DNA of 64,000 nt from a candidate division KSB1 bacterium (GCA_024655945.1 JANLFK010000002.1:124001-188000), one strand, 5' to 3'; shown: positions 44,728 to 54,279, numbered from the stretch's first letter. The notes: a model not told the origin generated them from the letters alone. Translations and numbers: made by a program.

Positions 44728-45453
44728 TTATGGCCTGAGGAGGACCAGGCCTGGTTCTTTCACTTCGGCAGCGTAGCGCTTGCCATCCTCTGACCTGACG
44801 GCGATGCGCTCGCCCATTGCCCCGTCCTGCAGAGCGGTGACTTTCAAGCTCACGCTCAGGTTCTTGGTGGTCATCAGCAGGGTCACCACCTCGCCCCGCC
44901 TGACCACCGGCGGAAGCTCGATGTCCTCACGGCGCAGAACTTGGCCGGCAGATACGATGCGCCGGGTGCGCTTGCCCAGCACCTCGGCAAGGCTGCACAC
45001 CGGGGTTCCTCTGATCTGGGTGAGCTCGCGCCGCTCAAGTCCCACTTCCGCCACGGAAAGCATCTCATTTCGGTCCAGACGCCGACGGGTCACCGCCACC
45101 TCGGTAAAAACCTGCACCGTGGCTAACACATGCCCCTGCCCGATGACCTCGCCATTCCTTTGCGCCGCAATGGAAAAGATGACCTTGCCACAAAGGTCGG
45201 CGTCGCCGTTGGCGGGCCACACGCGGAGGCTATCGGCTGCCTTCACTGCATTCTGCAGCGCAGTTGGAACAACCCCGCAGCTGACCTCAAGCTCTTCTGC
45301 CGGATTTTGCCGCGCTTTAATCACGTACTCAGCAATCGCTTGGCGAACGATTTGCTCGGCACCCACCTGACAGGGGCCCGCCTCCTGTCCCCAGATGGCG
45401 GCCCCTAGGAGGACCACAAGCCAGCAAGTGATGTGGCGGAATCGCCGGGACAT
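44728..45453 (-). CDS. flgA: P-ring assembly chaperone FlgA
   Basis: 241 aa with a signal peptide (CWLVVLLGAAIWGQ). The SAF-type C-terminal domain has TRRRLDRNEMLSVAEVGLERREL, GKRTRRIVSAGQVLRREDIELPPVVRRGEVVTL and EPGLVLLRP, the FlgA layout. It guides FlgI in the periplasm, and flgH and flgI follow it. Confidence 0.92.
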   Translation of the reverse strand: MSRRFRHITCWLVVLLGAAIWGQEAGPCQVGAEQIVRQAIAEYVIKARQNPAEELEVSCGVVPTALQNAVKAADSLRVWPANGDADLCGKVIFSIAAQRNGEVIGQGHVLATVQVFTEVAVTRRRLDRNEMLSVAEVGLERRELTQIRGTPVCSLAEVLGKRTRRIVSAGQVLRREDIELPPVVRRGEVVTLLMTTKNLSVSLKVTALQDGAMGERIAVRSEDGKRYAAEVKEPGLVLLRP

Positions 45454-45457
45454 GGCC

Positions 45458-46246
45458 TTACCGTTTCAGGTTGGTAACGATGCCCAGCATGTCGTCGGCG
45501 GTGCGGATCGCTTTGGAGTTGATTTCGTAGGCACGCTGCGCGACGATCATGCTCACCATCTCCTCAACCACTTCCACGTTGGAGGCCTCCAAATAGCCCT
45601 GCAGCACCTCGCCGAAGCCCTCGCTCTGTGGCGTGCCAAGGATCGGCTCCCCGGAGGCAACGGTCATCTCGTAGAGATTGTCGCCGATGCTCTTCAACCC
45701 GGCAGGATTGATGAAGCGGGCGAGCTCCAGCTGGCCAACCTCGTAAGGCTCGCTGCTCCCTGCTACCGTCACGGTGACTGTGCCGTCTCGGCCAATGTGC
45801 ACGCTCTGCGTCTCCAGAGGGAGGCTGATCTCTGGCTGCACCACATAGCCGGCCGCCGTAGCGAGTTTCCCATCCGCCGAGACCTTGAACGACCCATCCC
45901 GCGTGTAGACGGTCACTCCATCCGGACGGTGAATCTGGAAAAAGCCATCCCCCTGGATGGCCAGGTCCAAGGCATTGCCGGTAGAGGTGAGGTCGCCCTG
46001 GGTGAAGATGCGGGGCGTGGCCACCGGTCGCGTACCACACCCCACCTGCAGCTGCACCGGCGTCTCCACCCCGGAAGTGGTCACCGCTCCGGCCGGCCGA
46101 ATCGTCTCGTAGAGCAGGTCCTGAAACTCCACCTTGCTCCTCTTGTACCCGGTGGTGTTCACGTTGGCTAAGTTGTTCGCTATGGTGTCGATGTAGAGCT
46201 GCTGCGCATTCATTCCTGTAGCAGCGGCGTGCATCGCGCGGTTCAT
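45458..46246 (-). CDS. flgG: Distal rod protein FlgG
   Basis: 262 aa, AAAGGAG before the ATG. N-terminus MHAAATGMNAQQLYIDTIANNLANVNTTGYKRSKVEFQDLLY and C-terminus YLEASNVEVVEEMVSMIVAQRAYEINSKAI are the FlgG signatures. Usual length (~260). It makes the distal rod passing through the P- and L-rings. Confidence 0.97.
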   Translation of the reverse strand: MNRAMHAAATGMNAQQLYIDTIANNLANVNTTGYKRSKVEFQDLLYETIRPAGAVTTSGVETPVQLQVGCGTRPVATPRIFTQGDLTSTGNALDLAIQGDGFFQIHRPDGVTVYTRDGSFKVSADGKLATAAGYVVQPEISLPLETQSVHIGRDGTVTVTVAGSSEPYEVGQLELARFINPAGLKSIGDNLYEMTVASGEPILGTPQSEGFGEVLQGYLEASNVEVVEEMVSMIVAQRAYEINSKAIRTADDMLGIVTNLKR

Positions 46247-46273
46247 TGCCCAACTCCTTTCTTGCCTTTTCGG

Positions 46274-46975
46274 TTACTTGACCTGCGCCACTTCGTTGAC
46301 GGCGCGGCCAAGGGTGTCATCCTGACTCTTCAGCGCCTTGGCGTCGGCCTCGAACAGACGGAAGGCATACATCATCGCCACCATCTCCCGCAGCGGGTCG
46401 ACGTTGGACTGCTCCAGGTAGCCCTGATGCACCCGCGTCTCAGCCGGGGGTTCTGTGGGCGAGACGTCGACCGCCACGACGAACAGGCCCTGGCCGTGGC
46501 GCTCGATGACGCGGGCGTCGGCAAAATGCACGATGCGCAGGCGATCCACTTGCACCCCATCCTTCATCACCTCGCCCTGCTGGCCGATGGTGACCCCTTC
46601 GCCTGCCAGGATGCGCCCGCGCTCTCCCAAAACAAAAGAACCATCTTGGGTGACCAGGTAGCCCTCTGCATCAGGAGCGAACGCGCCATTCCTGGTGAGG
46701 AATGTGCCCCGCGCCGACTGCACCACGAAGAACCCAGGGCCTTCGAGGGCGAGGTCCCACGGGTTGTCGGTCTTTTTCAGGGCGCCCTGGCTGAGATCGA
46801 AGCCCTCTTTCTCCTGCAACTGGGCGCTGGCGTCCGCCTGCTCCAGCAGAGAGATGAATAGCTTCCCGCTCTTGAAGCCTGTGGTGCTCACGTTGGCCAA
46901 GTTGTTGGCGATGATGTCCTGCACCAACATCGTGGCGTTCATCCCTTCTGTGGAGTACTCGAATCCCTTGATCAT
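46274..46975 (-). CDS. flgF: Proximal rod protein FlgF
   Basis: 233 aa from ATG 46975 (AGGAG ahead); the long upstream extension of the frame is not coding. FEYSTEGMNATMLVQDIIANNLANVSTTGFKS and the C-terminal YLEQSNVDPLREMVAMMYAFRLFEADAKAL match the FlgF/FlgG family; position before flgG and the shorter central part favour FlgF. Confidence 0.93.
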   Translation of the reverse strand: MIKGFEYSTEGMNATMLVQDIIANNLANVSTTGFKSGKLFISLLEQADASAQLQEKEGFDLSQGALKKTDNPWDLALEGPGFFVVQSARGTFLTRNGAFAPDAEGYLVTQDGSFVLGERGRILAGEGVTIGQQGEVMKDGVQVDRLRIVHFADARVIERHGQGLFVVAVDVSPTEPPAETRVHQGYLEQSNVDPLREMVAMMYAFRLFEADAKALKSQDDTLGRAVNEVAQVK

Positions 46976-46988
46976 ATGCGCTCCTGCC

Positions 46989-47273
46989 TTATGCCGAAAT
47001 GTCCAGGTTTTGTCCCAAGTGGCTCTTGCTCTCCTTGCCTGCCTCACCTTGCGAAGTGAGCGGCGCGGCGTCGTGCCGCTCGAAGGTGTCAACCTCCGCA
47101 GGGCTCGTCTGCTCCAGTTCCCGTTCTGGCTCCTTGCGATTCCCTTGTCGTTCCTGGAAAAGGGAGTCGAAGCGACGTTCCCGGTCTTGCTCGCGCACCC
47201 TGGGCATGACGCGGTAGTCGGTGTCGGCCGGCAGCGGCGCCAGGGGACGGGCATTGTCCAGAGAGTCGGCCAT
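46989..47273 (-). CDS. Small charged protein of unknown function in the flagellar operon
   Basis: 94 aa with GGGGAG before ATG 47273, 11 bp after fliA and 13 bp before flgF. Very rich in Arg, Glu, Asp and Gln (VREQDRERRFDSLFQERQGN), no membrane segment, probably disordered. No family recognised. The tight spacing and good ribosome site argue that it is real. Confidence 0.65.
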   Translation of the reverse strand: MADSLDNARPLAPLPADTDYRVMPRVREQDRERRFDSLFQERQGNRKEPERELEQTSPAEVDTFERHDAAPLTSQGEAGKESKSHLGQNLDISA

Positions 47274-47284
47274 AGTTTGCTCCC

Positions 47285-48055
47285 CTATGTGCTCATCCGC
47301 TCATCCCTCCGCAGTTGGCTGCGGATGCTCAAGACAATCTGCGTGTGAAGCTGACAGACCCGCGACTCGGTGACCCCCAAAATCGCGGCAATCTCCTTGA
47401 AAGTCAGCTCCTCGTAGTAGTAGAGCACCATGATAAGCCGTTCACGCTCGGGCAGGGCGCGCAGCAGCGCCACTACTCTCTCTTGCAACCCCTGGCGGTC
47501 CACCTGCTCGTCGATGTGCGCCGCAGGATCGCTCAGCCGCACCTCCTCGTCCACCCATTCGGCTTCCTCTGTTTCCCAGAAGGGGTGATCCAAGGAGAGC
47601 AAGTGCGCCGCACTCACCTCCCCCAGCATGGTGCGATACCGCTCCAGGTCCACTCCAAGCTCTTTAGCGATCTCTTCCTCCGAGGGCGACCGCCCAAGCT
47701 TGGCGCACAGGTGGTCGATAGCCCGTTCGATGAGCGATGCTTTGTGGCGCAAGGAACGCGGCGCCCAGTCCATCTCGCGCAGGCTGTCCAGAATCGCCCC
47801 ACGAATGCGTGGTATGGCATAGCTCTCCAACTTTGTGCCCACCGAGGGGTCGTACTGGTCGATGGCCTGGATGAGCCCCACGACCCCGGCCTGAAACAGC
47901 TCCTTGCGATCGACAAAGGAAGGCAGCGTGGCGAACATCCGGCCGATGACCCGCTTCACCAGCGGCAGATAACGGAGGATACACCGCTCGCGCTCGGAGA
48001 GCTGCTCTGCAGTCGCGTATCTGGCGACGATTTGGGAACCTCTGCCCTTCACCAC
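47285..48055 (-). CDS. fliA: Flagellar sigma factor FliA (sigma-28)
   Basis: 256 aa, GTG start (48055 or 48052). Region 2: RCILRYLPLVKRVIGRMFATLP and GVVGLIQAIDQYDPSVGTKLESYAIPRIRGAILDSLREMDWAPRSLR. Region 3: LGRSPSEEEIAKELG. Region 4: LPERERLIMVLYYYEELTFKEIAAILGVTESRVCQLH. It should read the promoters seen before flgI and fliC and be held by the FlgM-like protein. Confidence 0.97.
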   Translation of the reverse strand: MVKGRGSQIVARYATAEQLSERERCILRYLPLVKRVIGRMFATLPSFVDRKELFQAGVVGLIQAIDQYDPSVGTKLESYAIPRIRGAILDSLREMDWAPRSLRHKASLIERAIDHLCAKLGRSPSEEEIAKELGVDLERYRTMLGEVSAAHLLSLDHPFWETEEAEWVDEEVRLSDPAAHIDEQVDRQGLQERVVALLRALPERERLIMVLYYYEELTFKEIAAILGVTESRVCQLHTQIVLSIRSQLRRDERMST

Positions 48056-48076
48056 CTTCGTCCCACTTCCCTAAGT

Positions 48077-48328
48077 TCAACGCCCGGGGCTCTTGTCAGT
48101 CGATTGGCTCGTTGGGATAGTCTGCCCCGCCGGCGGCGCTTCCTTGCGTGTGCCCACCAGGGAGAAGGCCACCCATATGCTCACCACGATGAACCCCACC
48201 ACCAGCGCCACCCCACCGACCACGGCCGCCCGCATCATCATTGTCGAGAACGAGACGCCGCCGAACACGCACATGACGATGGTCAGGAACGCGAGCGACG
48301 CTGCCAGCGCGACAATCAGATGGCGCAT
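48077..48328 (-). CDS. Small two-helix membrane protein of unknown function
   Basis: 83 aa from ATG 48328 (GGAGG ahead), overlapping the end of flhG by 13 bp. Two hydrophobic helices (HLIVALAASLAFLTIVMCVF and VVGGVALVVGFIVVSIWVAF) and a polar C-terminal tail. It lies between flhG and fliA. In some bacteria this gap holds motility accessory genes, but I recognise no family. Confidence 0.65.
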   Translation of the reverse strand: MRHLIVALAASLAFLTIVMCVFGGVSFSTMMMRAAVVGGVALVVGFIVVSIWVAFSLVGTRKEAPPAGQTIPTSQSTDKSPGR

Positions 48329-49149
48329 TGGATATTTCCTCCGGCAGCCGAGAGCGGCGCGTGCACCAGCCTCCGCGCCACCTCGCGAATACATTCTGAG
48401 GCCGCAGCCACTGGATACTCAAGCAGCAGGGGGCGCTGCCGCTTGACCGCCTGCGGCACACTCCAATCGGCGATGACGTGGCCCGCATAGGCAATCTCGC
48501 GACCGAGGAAGTGCCGCACCACCAGCGCAAACCTCTCCCACACCTCATCTGCCTCCTGCCGCGATTCCACCATGTTCAACAGCAGCCGCCACGGCAGCTC
48601 GGGCCGCGCATGGTGCAGGACCTTCGCCAGCGCATAGGCGTCGTTGATGGCCGTGGGCTCAGGCGTCGTCACCACCAGCACCTCGTCGGTGCAGACCAGC
48701 ACTTCGACGATTTCCATGGTCAGGCCTGCCGCCGTGTCGAGAATGACAAAGTCGTGGTGCCGGCGCAGCGGCCCGAGCTGCTCCATCAGCCAGCGTGCCG
48801 GGGACGGTTGCCCCGCGTACAGCTCGCTCAATCCCGTGCTCCCGGGAAGGACCACGAGGCCACCGTCGTAGTGAAAGAGCGCTCGCTCGAGGTTCTTCTC
48901 ACCCAGCATGACCTCCTGCCAGCTATTGGGAGCTGTCACCCCCAGGAGGAGATCGATGTTGGCCAAACTGTGGTCGGCATCGACCAGCAAGACCTTCTTC
49001 CCCAATTGCACCAGGGCCAGGCTGAGATTGATGGCCACGTTTGTCTTGCCAACACCCCCTTTGCCGCTGCCCACTGCCATCAGCCTGCACACGGTCTCTT
49101 GGGAGTGGCGGACGATTTCGCGCACTGTCGCTAACTGTTCGCGCCGCAT
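48316..49149 (-). CDS. flhG: Flagellar number regulator FlhG (MinD-like ATPase)
   Basis: 277 aa. Deviant Walker A GSGKGGVGKTNVAINLSLAL at 27-46, then VLLVDADHSLANIDLLLG, FVILDTAAGL, and the switch VVTTPEPTAINDAYALAKVL. The N-terminal REQLATVREIV is the position of the FlhF-activating DQA-like helix. With FlhF it sets flagellar number and site. Confidence 0.95.
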   Translation of the reverse strand: MRREQLATVREIVRHSQETVCRLMAVGSGKGGVGKTNVAINLSLALVQLGKKVLLVDADHSLANIDLLLGVTAPNSWQEVMLGEKNLERALFHYDGGLVVLPGSTGLSELYAGQPSPARWLMEQLGPLRRHHDFVILDTAAGLTMEIVEVLVCTDEVLVVTTPEPTAINDAYALAKVLHHARPELPWRLLLNMVESRQEADEVWERFALVVRHFLGREIAYAGHVIADWSVPQAVKRQRPLLLEYPVAAASECIREVARRLVHAPLSAAGGNIQCAI

Positions 49150-49152
49150 TGT

Positions 49153-50313
49153 TCACCACCTCACCATCATGCGCGCCAGCCGTTGCGGATTGGCCAGCTC
49201 AATGTCCTCGGGGATGCTCTGTCCCGTGGTGATGTAGGAAATGGGCTTGCCGATCTTGCCCAGCACATTGAGCAACGACCCCAGCGTCCTGGTCTCGTCC
49301 ACCTTTGTCACGATCAGGTTGTGCACCGGCAGGGCATCGAAGCGCCGCGCATTGGCCACAAGGTCGGCACCCTTCATATTGGCCGGCAGCACCAGGTGCA
49401 CCTCCACGCCTTGCACAGCCTGGAGAATCTGCTTCAATTCGGCGATGTGCTCCTCATCGCTCTGCCCGCGGCCCGCGGTGTCGATCAGGATGAGGTCGCA
49501 CGCCCGGTGCGAGTCAATGGCAGCGCGCAGCTCCTCCGGCGTGTACACGGCACTCATGGGCAATTGCGCGATGCCGGCGAAGGTGTTCAGGTGCTCCAAA
49601 GCTGCCATGCGATAGGTGTCGGCCGAGATCAGGGCAATCTTTTTCTTGTAGTGGTACTTGCCGCTCACTGCTAACTTGGCAAGAGTGGTGGTCTTGCCCA
49701 CTCCGGTGGGGCCGACGAAGGCCACCACTTTTGGCGTGCCGCTCCGGCAATTGAGCGGACCGGCCGTGCGAATGAGTCCGGCAATCTGCAGCAAGATGCG
49801 CTCGCGGAGTCGCTCGCAGCTGGCCGGCTCATCGCCGCCAAGGGTGTAGGCTGCCGTGCGCACCAAGCGCGCCGCTATCCTTGGGTGGACGCCGCTCCTG
49901 ACCAACGCCGTGCGCTCCCTGGCCAGAACAGAGTCGGGGACAAGCGGCCGCTGCACGGAGCGCGCCTGCTGAGGCGCTGCGCCGCTCTCTGGCCGGTTTA
50001 CAGCATTTCGCCCCGGGGCCCCGTTGCCAGAGTCCACCTGCAGACATAGCTCGGCCGACAGGGACATGAAGCGGTCGAAGCTCTGGCACCTATCGCGCGG
50101 GCTGGAGCCTTCCTGTTTCTGGTGGAGCTGGGCTGCCTTTGCGGGGTCCTCGATCGCGGCGACAACCTCGACCTCCTCCGGGTACAGGCAAGAAAGGATG
50201 CCCTGCTTCGGCACCTTGTAGGTTTTCAAGATGACGGCGTTTTCGCCCAGTTCCGCCTTTACCTGGGCGAGCGCTCTATGCACCGACCGGGCTCGGTACC
50301 GCTTCACGATCAT
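49153..50313 (-). CDS. flhF: Flagellar SRP-like GTPase FlhF
   Basis: 386 aa. The N-terminal domain (KRYRARSVHRALAQVKAELGENAVIL) and linker precede the NG domain with P-loop FVGPTGVGKTTTLAKLA at 199-215, ALISADTYRMAALEHL, LILIDTAGRGQSD, and LIVTKVDETRTLGSLLN. It marks the polar site of the flagellum. Its start overlaps the end of flhA by 38 bp. Confidence 0.95.
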   Translation of the reverse strand: MIVKRYRARSVHRALAQVKAELGENAVILKTYKVPKQGILSCLYPEEVEVVAAIEDPAKAAQLHQKQEGSSPRDRCQSFDRFMSLSAELCLQVDSGNGAPGRNAVNRPESGAAPQQARSVQRPLVPDSVLARERTALVRSGVHPRIAARLVRTAAYTLGGDEPASCERLRERILLQIAGLIRTAGPLNCRSGTPKVVAFVGPTGVGKTTTLAKLAVSGKYHYKKKIALISADTYRMAALEHLNTFAGIAQLPMSAVYTPEELRAAIDSHRACDLILIDTAGRGQSDEEHIAELKQILQAVQGVEVHLVLPANMKGADLVANARRFDALPVHNLIVTKVDETRTLGSLLNVLGKIGKPISYITTGQSIPEDIELANPQRLARMMVRW

Positions 50314-52375
50314 GCCTGAGCCTCACTGTTCCAATCGACTCGACGTTCACCGAGGCGGGGAGCTCCGCAAACGACACCACCGCCACGTTGGGCAACACCG
50401 GCTCGATGAGCCTGCGGAAATAGATGCGTGACTGCGGGGAAGTAACGATGACCGGTTGCCGCCCTTGCGCGACAACTTTTTCGATTTCGCTGGTCACGGC
50501 GCGATAGAGCTGCCGCAAGGTGTCGGGCGGCAGGGCCACGCCAGTGCCCAAGTCGACGGCCGCCCCGCGTTTCATGTCTTCGCTCATCTTCCTGATCAAG
50601 TCGTCAATCTCCGGGTCAAGGGTGATGGCCCGTACCACGCCGTCCTCATCCTGACACTTGCGGGCAATCACGTGCCCAAGGCTCTGCCGGACCAGCTCGG
50701 TTAAGGTGTCGACGTCTTTTATCATCGGCGCATAGTCGGCCAGCGTCTCGAGTATCGTCACCAGGTCGCGGATCGGCACGCCCTCTTTCAGCAGATTCTG
50801 CAGGACACGTTCGACCGTGCCCAGACTGAGCTGGTTGGGGATCAGATCCTCCACCACTGCGGGATGGTCCTTCTTCAAGGTGTCGAGCAGGTTCTTCACC
50901 TCCTGGCGGCCCAGAATGCGGTGCGCCTGGGTGCGCAACACCTCCATCATGTGCGTGATGAGCACCGCCGGCGGCTCCACCACCGTGTACCCTGCCACTT
51001 CGGCCTGCTCGCGCTTGGAGGGCTCGATCCATTTCGCCTTGAGTCCGAAAGCCGGCTCCACGGTCTTGATGCCCTCCACCTCCTCACTGGCGGTGCCTGG
51101 GTTGAGCGCCAACAGGCGACTGAGCATGAGTTCGTGGCGCGCCACCTCTTCGCCCCGCACCTTGATCACATACTGGTTCGGCTTCAGCTGAATGTTGTCC
51201 CTGATTCTGATCGGCGGCAAGACCAGGCCCACCTCCATGGCGAACTGCTTGCGCATCTGCGCGATGCGGTTCAGGATGTCGCCGCCCTGCTCCGGGTCAA
51301 CCAGAGGAATCAGGCCATAGCCGATCTCCAATTCCAAGGGGTCCACGCGGAGATATTCTTCGACCTCCTTCTCCGGCTCAACGGGCCTCTTGGGCTCGGC
51401 GCTCACTGCCGCCGCCTGGCGCTGCGCGGCACTGACCCTGTAGCCTATGAACCCCGTGGCCCCTGCCATCAGCAGAAACGGCACAGTCGGTAGCCCAGGG
51501 GCAATCGCCAAGAACAACAGCACTCCCGAAGTGACGAAGATGGCGCGAGGGTTGGAGAAGATCTGCGTGACCACCTCGCGGCCAAGATTCGACTCCGAGG
51601 CGGTGCGGGTGACCACGATGCCCGCGGCGGTGGAGATAATGAGCGCCGGAATCTGCGACACCAGCCCGTCGCCCACGGTGAGCACGGTGTAGGTGCGCAG
51701 CGCCTCGCCGATGCTCATTTTCATCTGCGCTAGGCCGATGATGATGCCACCGACAATGTTGAGGAAAGTAATCACCAGACCGGCGACCGCGTCGCCGCGC
51801 ACGAACTTGCTGGCGCCGTCCATTGCCCCGTAAAAGTCGGCCTGCCGGCTGATCTCATCGCGCCGGCGCCGCGCCTCAGCCTCGTCGATGAGCCCGGCGT
51901 TGAGGTCGGCGTCCACCGCCATCTGCCTGCCAGGCATCGCATCCAAAGTGAAGCGCGCCGCCACTTCGGCGATGCGCCCGGCACCCTTGGTGATGACCAC
52001 AAAGTTGATGATCACCAGAATCAGGAAGATGATGAGGCCGACAACGTAGTTACCTTTCACCACAAAGTTGCCAAAGGCCGATACCACCTGCCCGGCGAAG
52101 GCGTTGCCCAAGATGAGGCGGGTGGTCGCCACGTTCAATGACAGGCGAAACAGGGTCACCACCAGCAGCAACCCAGGGAAAACGGAGAACTGCAACGGCT
52201 GCGTGATGTACATCGACACCAGCAGGATGGTCAAGGCCAGGGCGATGTTCATGGCCAGAAGAAAGTCCATGAGCGGCGTGGGCAGGGGGAAAATCATGAC
52301 GATCAGGATGACCACCACGCCCACCGCAAGGATGATGTCGCCGTTGCTTCCCAGGGAGCGCAGAGGTGAAGCCAT
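50276..52375 (-). CDS. flhA: Flagellar export gate protein FlhA
   Basis: 699 aa, usual length. About eight membrane helices at the N-terminus, with PGLLLVVTLFRLSLNVATTRLIL and the FHIPEP cytoplasmic loop GRIAEVAARFTLDAMPGRQMAVDADLNAGLIDEAEARRRR. The C-terminal cytoplasmic part has VEPPAVLITHMMEVLRTQAHRILGRQE. Nonamer ring of the export gate. GGAGG ahead of the ATG. Confidence 0.97.
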   Translation of the reverse strand: MASPLRSLGSNGDIILAVGVVVILIVMIFPLPTPLMDFLLAMNIALALTILLVSMYITQPLQFSVFPGLLLVVTLFRLSLNVATTRLILGNAFAGQVVSAFGNFVVKGNYVVGLIIFLILVIINFVVITKGAGRIAEVAARFTLDAMPGRQMAVDADLNAGLIDEAEARRRRDEISRQADFYGAMDGASKFVRGDAVAGLVITFLNIVGGIIIGLAQMKMSIGEALRTYTVLTVGDGLVSQIPALIISTAAGIVVTRTASESNLGREVVTQIFSNPRAIFVTSGVLLFLAIAPGLPTVPFLLMAGATGFIGYRVSAAQRQAAAVSAEPKRPVEPEKEVEEYLRVDPLELEIGYGLIPLVDPEQGGDILNRIAQMRKQFAMEVGLVLPPIRIRDNIQLKPNQYVIKVRGEEVARHELMLSRLLALNPGTASEEVEGIKTVEPAFGLKAKWIEPSKREQAEVAGYTVVEPPAVLITHMMEVLRTQAHRILGRQEVKNLLDTLKKDHPAVVEDLIPNQLSLGTVERVLQNLLKEGVPIRDLVTILETLADYAPMIKDVDTLTELVRQSLGHVIARKCQDEDGVVRAITLDPEIDDLIRKMSEDMKRGAAVDLGTGVALPPDTLRQLYRAVTSEIEKVVAQGRQPVIVTSPQSRIYFRRLIEPVLPNVAVVSFAELPASVNVESIGTVRLRHDREAVPSPVGA

Positions 52376-52388
52376 CTAAGAGAGCCTC

Positions 52389-53483
52389 CTACAGGGTTCG
52401 CTTGCCATAGGCTCTGCTGTAGAGCCCGCTCTTGAGCCGATAGACATAGGCAAGAATCTCGGCAACCGCCTGGTAAAGCTCCAGGGGGATCTCCTGTCCG
52501 ACCTGGGTCTTCTTGAACAGCATCTGCGCCAGCCAGGGGTTTTCGACGATGGGGATGTCATGTTGGCGCGCCACCTCCTTGATCTTCTCGGCGATGCGCC
52601 TGGCCCCCTTGGCCACCACTTTCGGCGCGGCCATCTCGTGCACGCGGTACATCAATGCCACGGCCACGTGCACCGGGTTGGTGATCACGACATCGGCCTT
52701 GGGCACGCTGGCGATCATGCGCTTGCGGCTCCGCTCACGCATCAGGCTGCGGATGCGCGCTCGGACCAGGGGATCGCCCTCGGTCTGCCGGTACTCCTCC
52801 TTGACCTCTTCCTTGGTCATGCGCAGATTCTTCTCCCACTCATAGCGCTGATACGCAAAGTCGAACACCGCCATCACCAACAGGGCCAAGGCTGCCCGAA
52901 ACACTACGTCGAACGCCACCCGCGCCGTAAAGGACATGATCTGCCCGGCTCCCTGCTCCACCAGGGGAAAGAGTTCGCGAAAATGCGCGTGCATGGTGGC
53001 AAAACCAATCACCGCCACCACGAGCAGCTTGAACAACCCCTTGGCCAACTCCACCCCAGAGCGCGTAGAGAAGATGCGCTGCAGCCCACGCACAGGGCTG
53101 ATCTTGGCAAGCCGTGGTGTGAGAGGCTCGGTGGACAGCACCAGCCCCCCCTGCGCCGCGTTGGCCAGCAGACCGACCACAATCAAGACAAGAACAATCG
53201 GGGCCATCATGGCAAAGGCTGCTTCTGCCCCGGCCAAGGCCAGGGTCGGCAGAGATTCCGGCGTCAGCTCGATGCCCGCCATTCCTCCGAGCACCGTCTT
53301 GGTGACTCTGCTCAATTGGTTCACGAAAAGCCCACCCGTTGCCCACAGTGCCGCGACGCCGACAAGGAGAATCAGGGCTGAATTGACCTCCACACTGCGT
53401 GGGACATTGCCTTTCTCCCTGGCTTCGCGTCGCCGCTTGGGAGTTGCCGGTTCTGTCCTGTCCTGAAAAGACCACTCGGGCAT
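52389..53483 (-). CDS. flhB: Flagellar export switch protein FlhB
   Basis: 364 aa. RTEPATPKRRREAREKGNVPRSVEVNSALILL opens four membrane helices; the cytoplasmic domain holds the autocleavage site as NPVH (usual NPTH) in VVITNPVHVAVALMYR. Cleavage between N and P changes export from rod-hook to filament substrates. The Thr-to-Val change is unusual. flhA starts 13 bp on. Confidence 0.95.
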   Translation of the reverse strand: MPEWSFQDRTEPATPKRRREAREKGNVPRSVEVNSALILLVGVAALWATGGLFVNQLSRVTKTVLGGMAGIELTPESLPTLALAGAEAAFAMMAPIVLVLIVVGLLANAAQGGLVLSTEPLTPRLAKISPVRGLQRIFSTRSGVELAKGLFKLLVVAVIGFATMHAHFRELFPLVEQGAGQIMSFTARVAFDVVFRAALALLVMAVFDFAYQRYEWEKNLRMTKEEVKEEYRQTEGDPLVRARIRSLMRERSRKRMIASVPKADVVITNPVHVAVALMYRVHEMAAPKVVAKGARRIAEKIKEVARQHDIPIVENPWLAQMLFKKTQVGQEIPLELYQAVAEILAYVYRLKSGLYSRAYGKRTL

Positions 53484-53496
53484 AGTACGGCCGCCG

Positions 53497-54279
53497 CTAC
53501 ATGAGCCTCAACAAGGCCAACAGGTCCAGCTGGAACTCTGCAAAGAGCTTCCTGAAGGCCACCGCAAAGACCGGGATGGATAGCGCCAACACAAGCAGCC
53601 CAATGGCGATGTTCGCAGGCAACGCCGCAAAGAACACGTTCATCTGGGGCACCGTGCGCGCCAGAACTCCCAGCGCCACCGTCGTCAGCAAGAGCGCGAC
53701 AATACCCGGGGCGCCAATGCGCACGCCAGCACTGAAGATGCCACCGGCCATGCGCACCACCTTTTCCACCACACCGCCGCTCAGCGAACCGCCAAGAATC
53801 GGCAGGGCGTCGAAGCTATGGAACAGTGCCCTGAGCAGGAAGTGGTGGCCGTCGATAACTAAGAAAAGCAACAGAGCAACCAACTGCTGCGCCTGTCCGA
53901 TCAACGATGCCTGCTCGCGGGTCTGCGGATCGATGGTCGTGACGATGGCCAGGCCCATCTGCATGCCCACCAACGTCCCGCCGAGTTCCACCCCCGCGAA
54001 GAGCATCGCTGCCACGAACCCTATGGCCATGCCTATCAGCACCTCCTTGGCGAGCACCAAAAGGAGCGGCACCACCTGCACGGGCAACGCGGCGTGTGCC
54101 CCTCGCAGCGAGGGAAAGAGCAACGCGGTCAGCAGGAGCGACAGCCCAACCTTGGTCGCCGTCGGCACGCTCTGATGGCCGAAGAGAGGGTAGATTGCCA
54201 CCACCGTGGCGATGCGCGCCAAGGCCACAAAGGCCAACAACAGCTCGTTGAGCTTCAGCTCGACCACGAACCCATTCAC
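53497..54279 (-). CDS. fliR: Flagellar export gate protein FliR
   Basis: 260 aa from GTG 54279, which overlaps the fliQ stop by 4 bp; the frame is open to 54345 but 260 aa is the family length. NELLLAFVALARIATVVAIYPLFG and six membrane helices; GGTLVGMQMGLAIVTTIDPQTREQ is the conserved cytoplasmic loop. Forms the core channel with FliP and FliQ. Confidence 0.94.
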   Translation of the reverse strand: MNGFVVELKLNELLLAFVALARIATVVAIYPLFGHQSVPTATKVGLSLLLTALLFPSLRGAHAALPVQVVPLLLVLAKEVLIGMAIGFVAAMLFAGVELGGTLVGMQMGLAIVTTIDPQTREQASLIGQAQQLVALLLFLVIDGHHFLLRALFHSFDALPILGGSLSGGVVEKVVRMAGGIFSAGVRIGAPGIVALLLTTVALGVLARTVPQMNVFFAALPANIAIGLLVLALSIPVFAVAFRKLFAEFQLDLLALLRLM

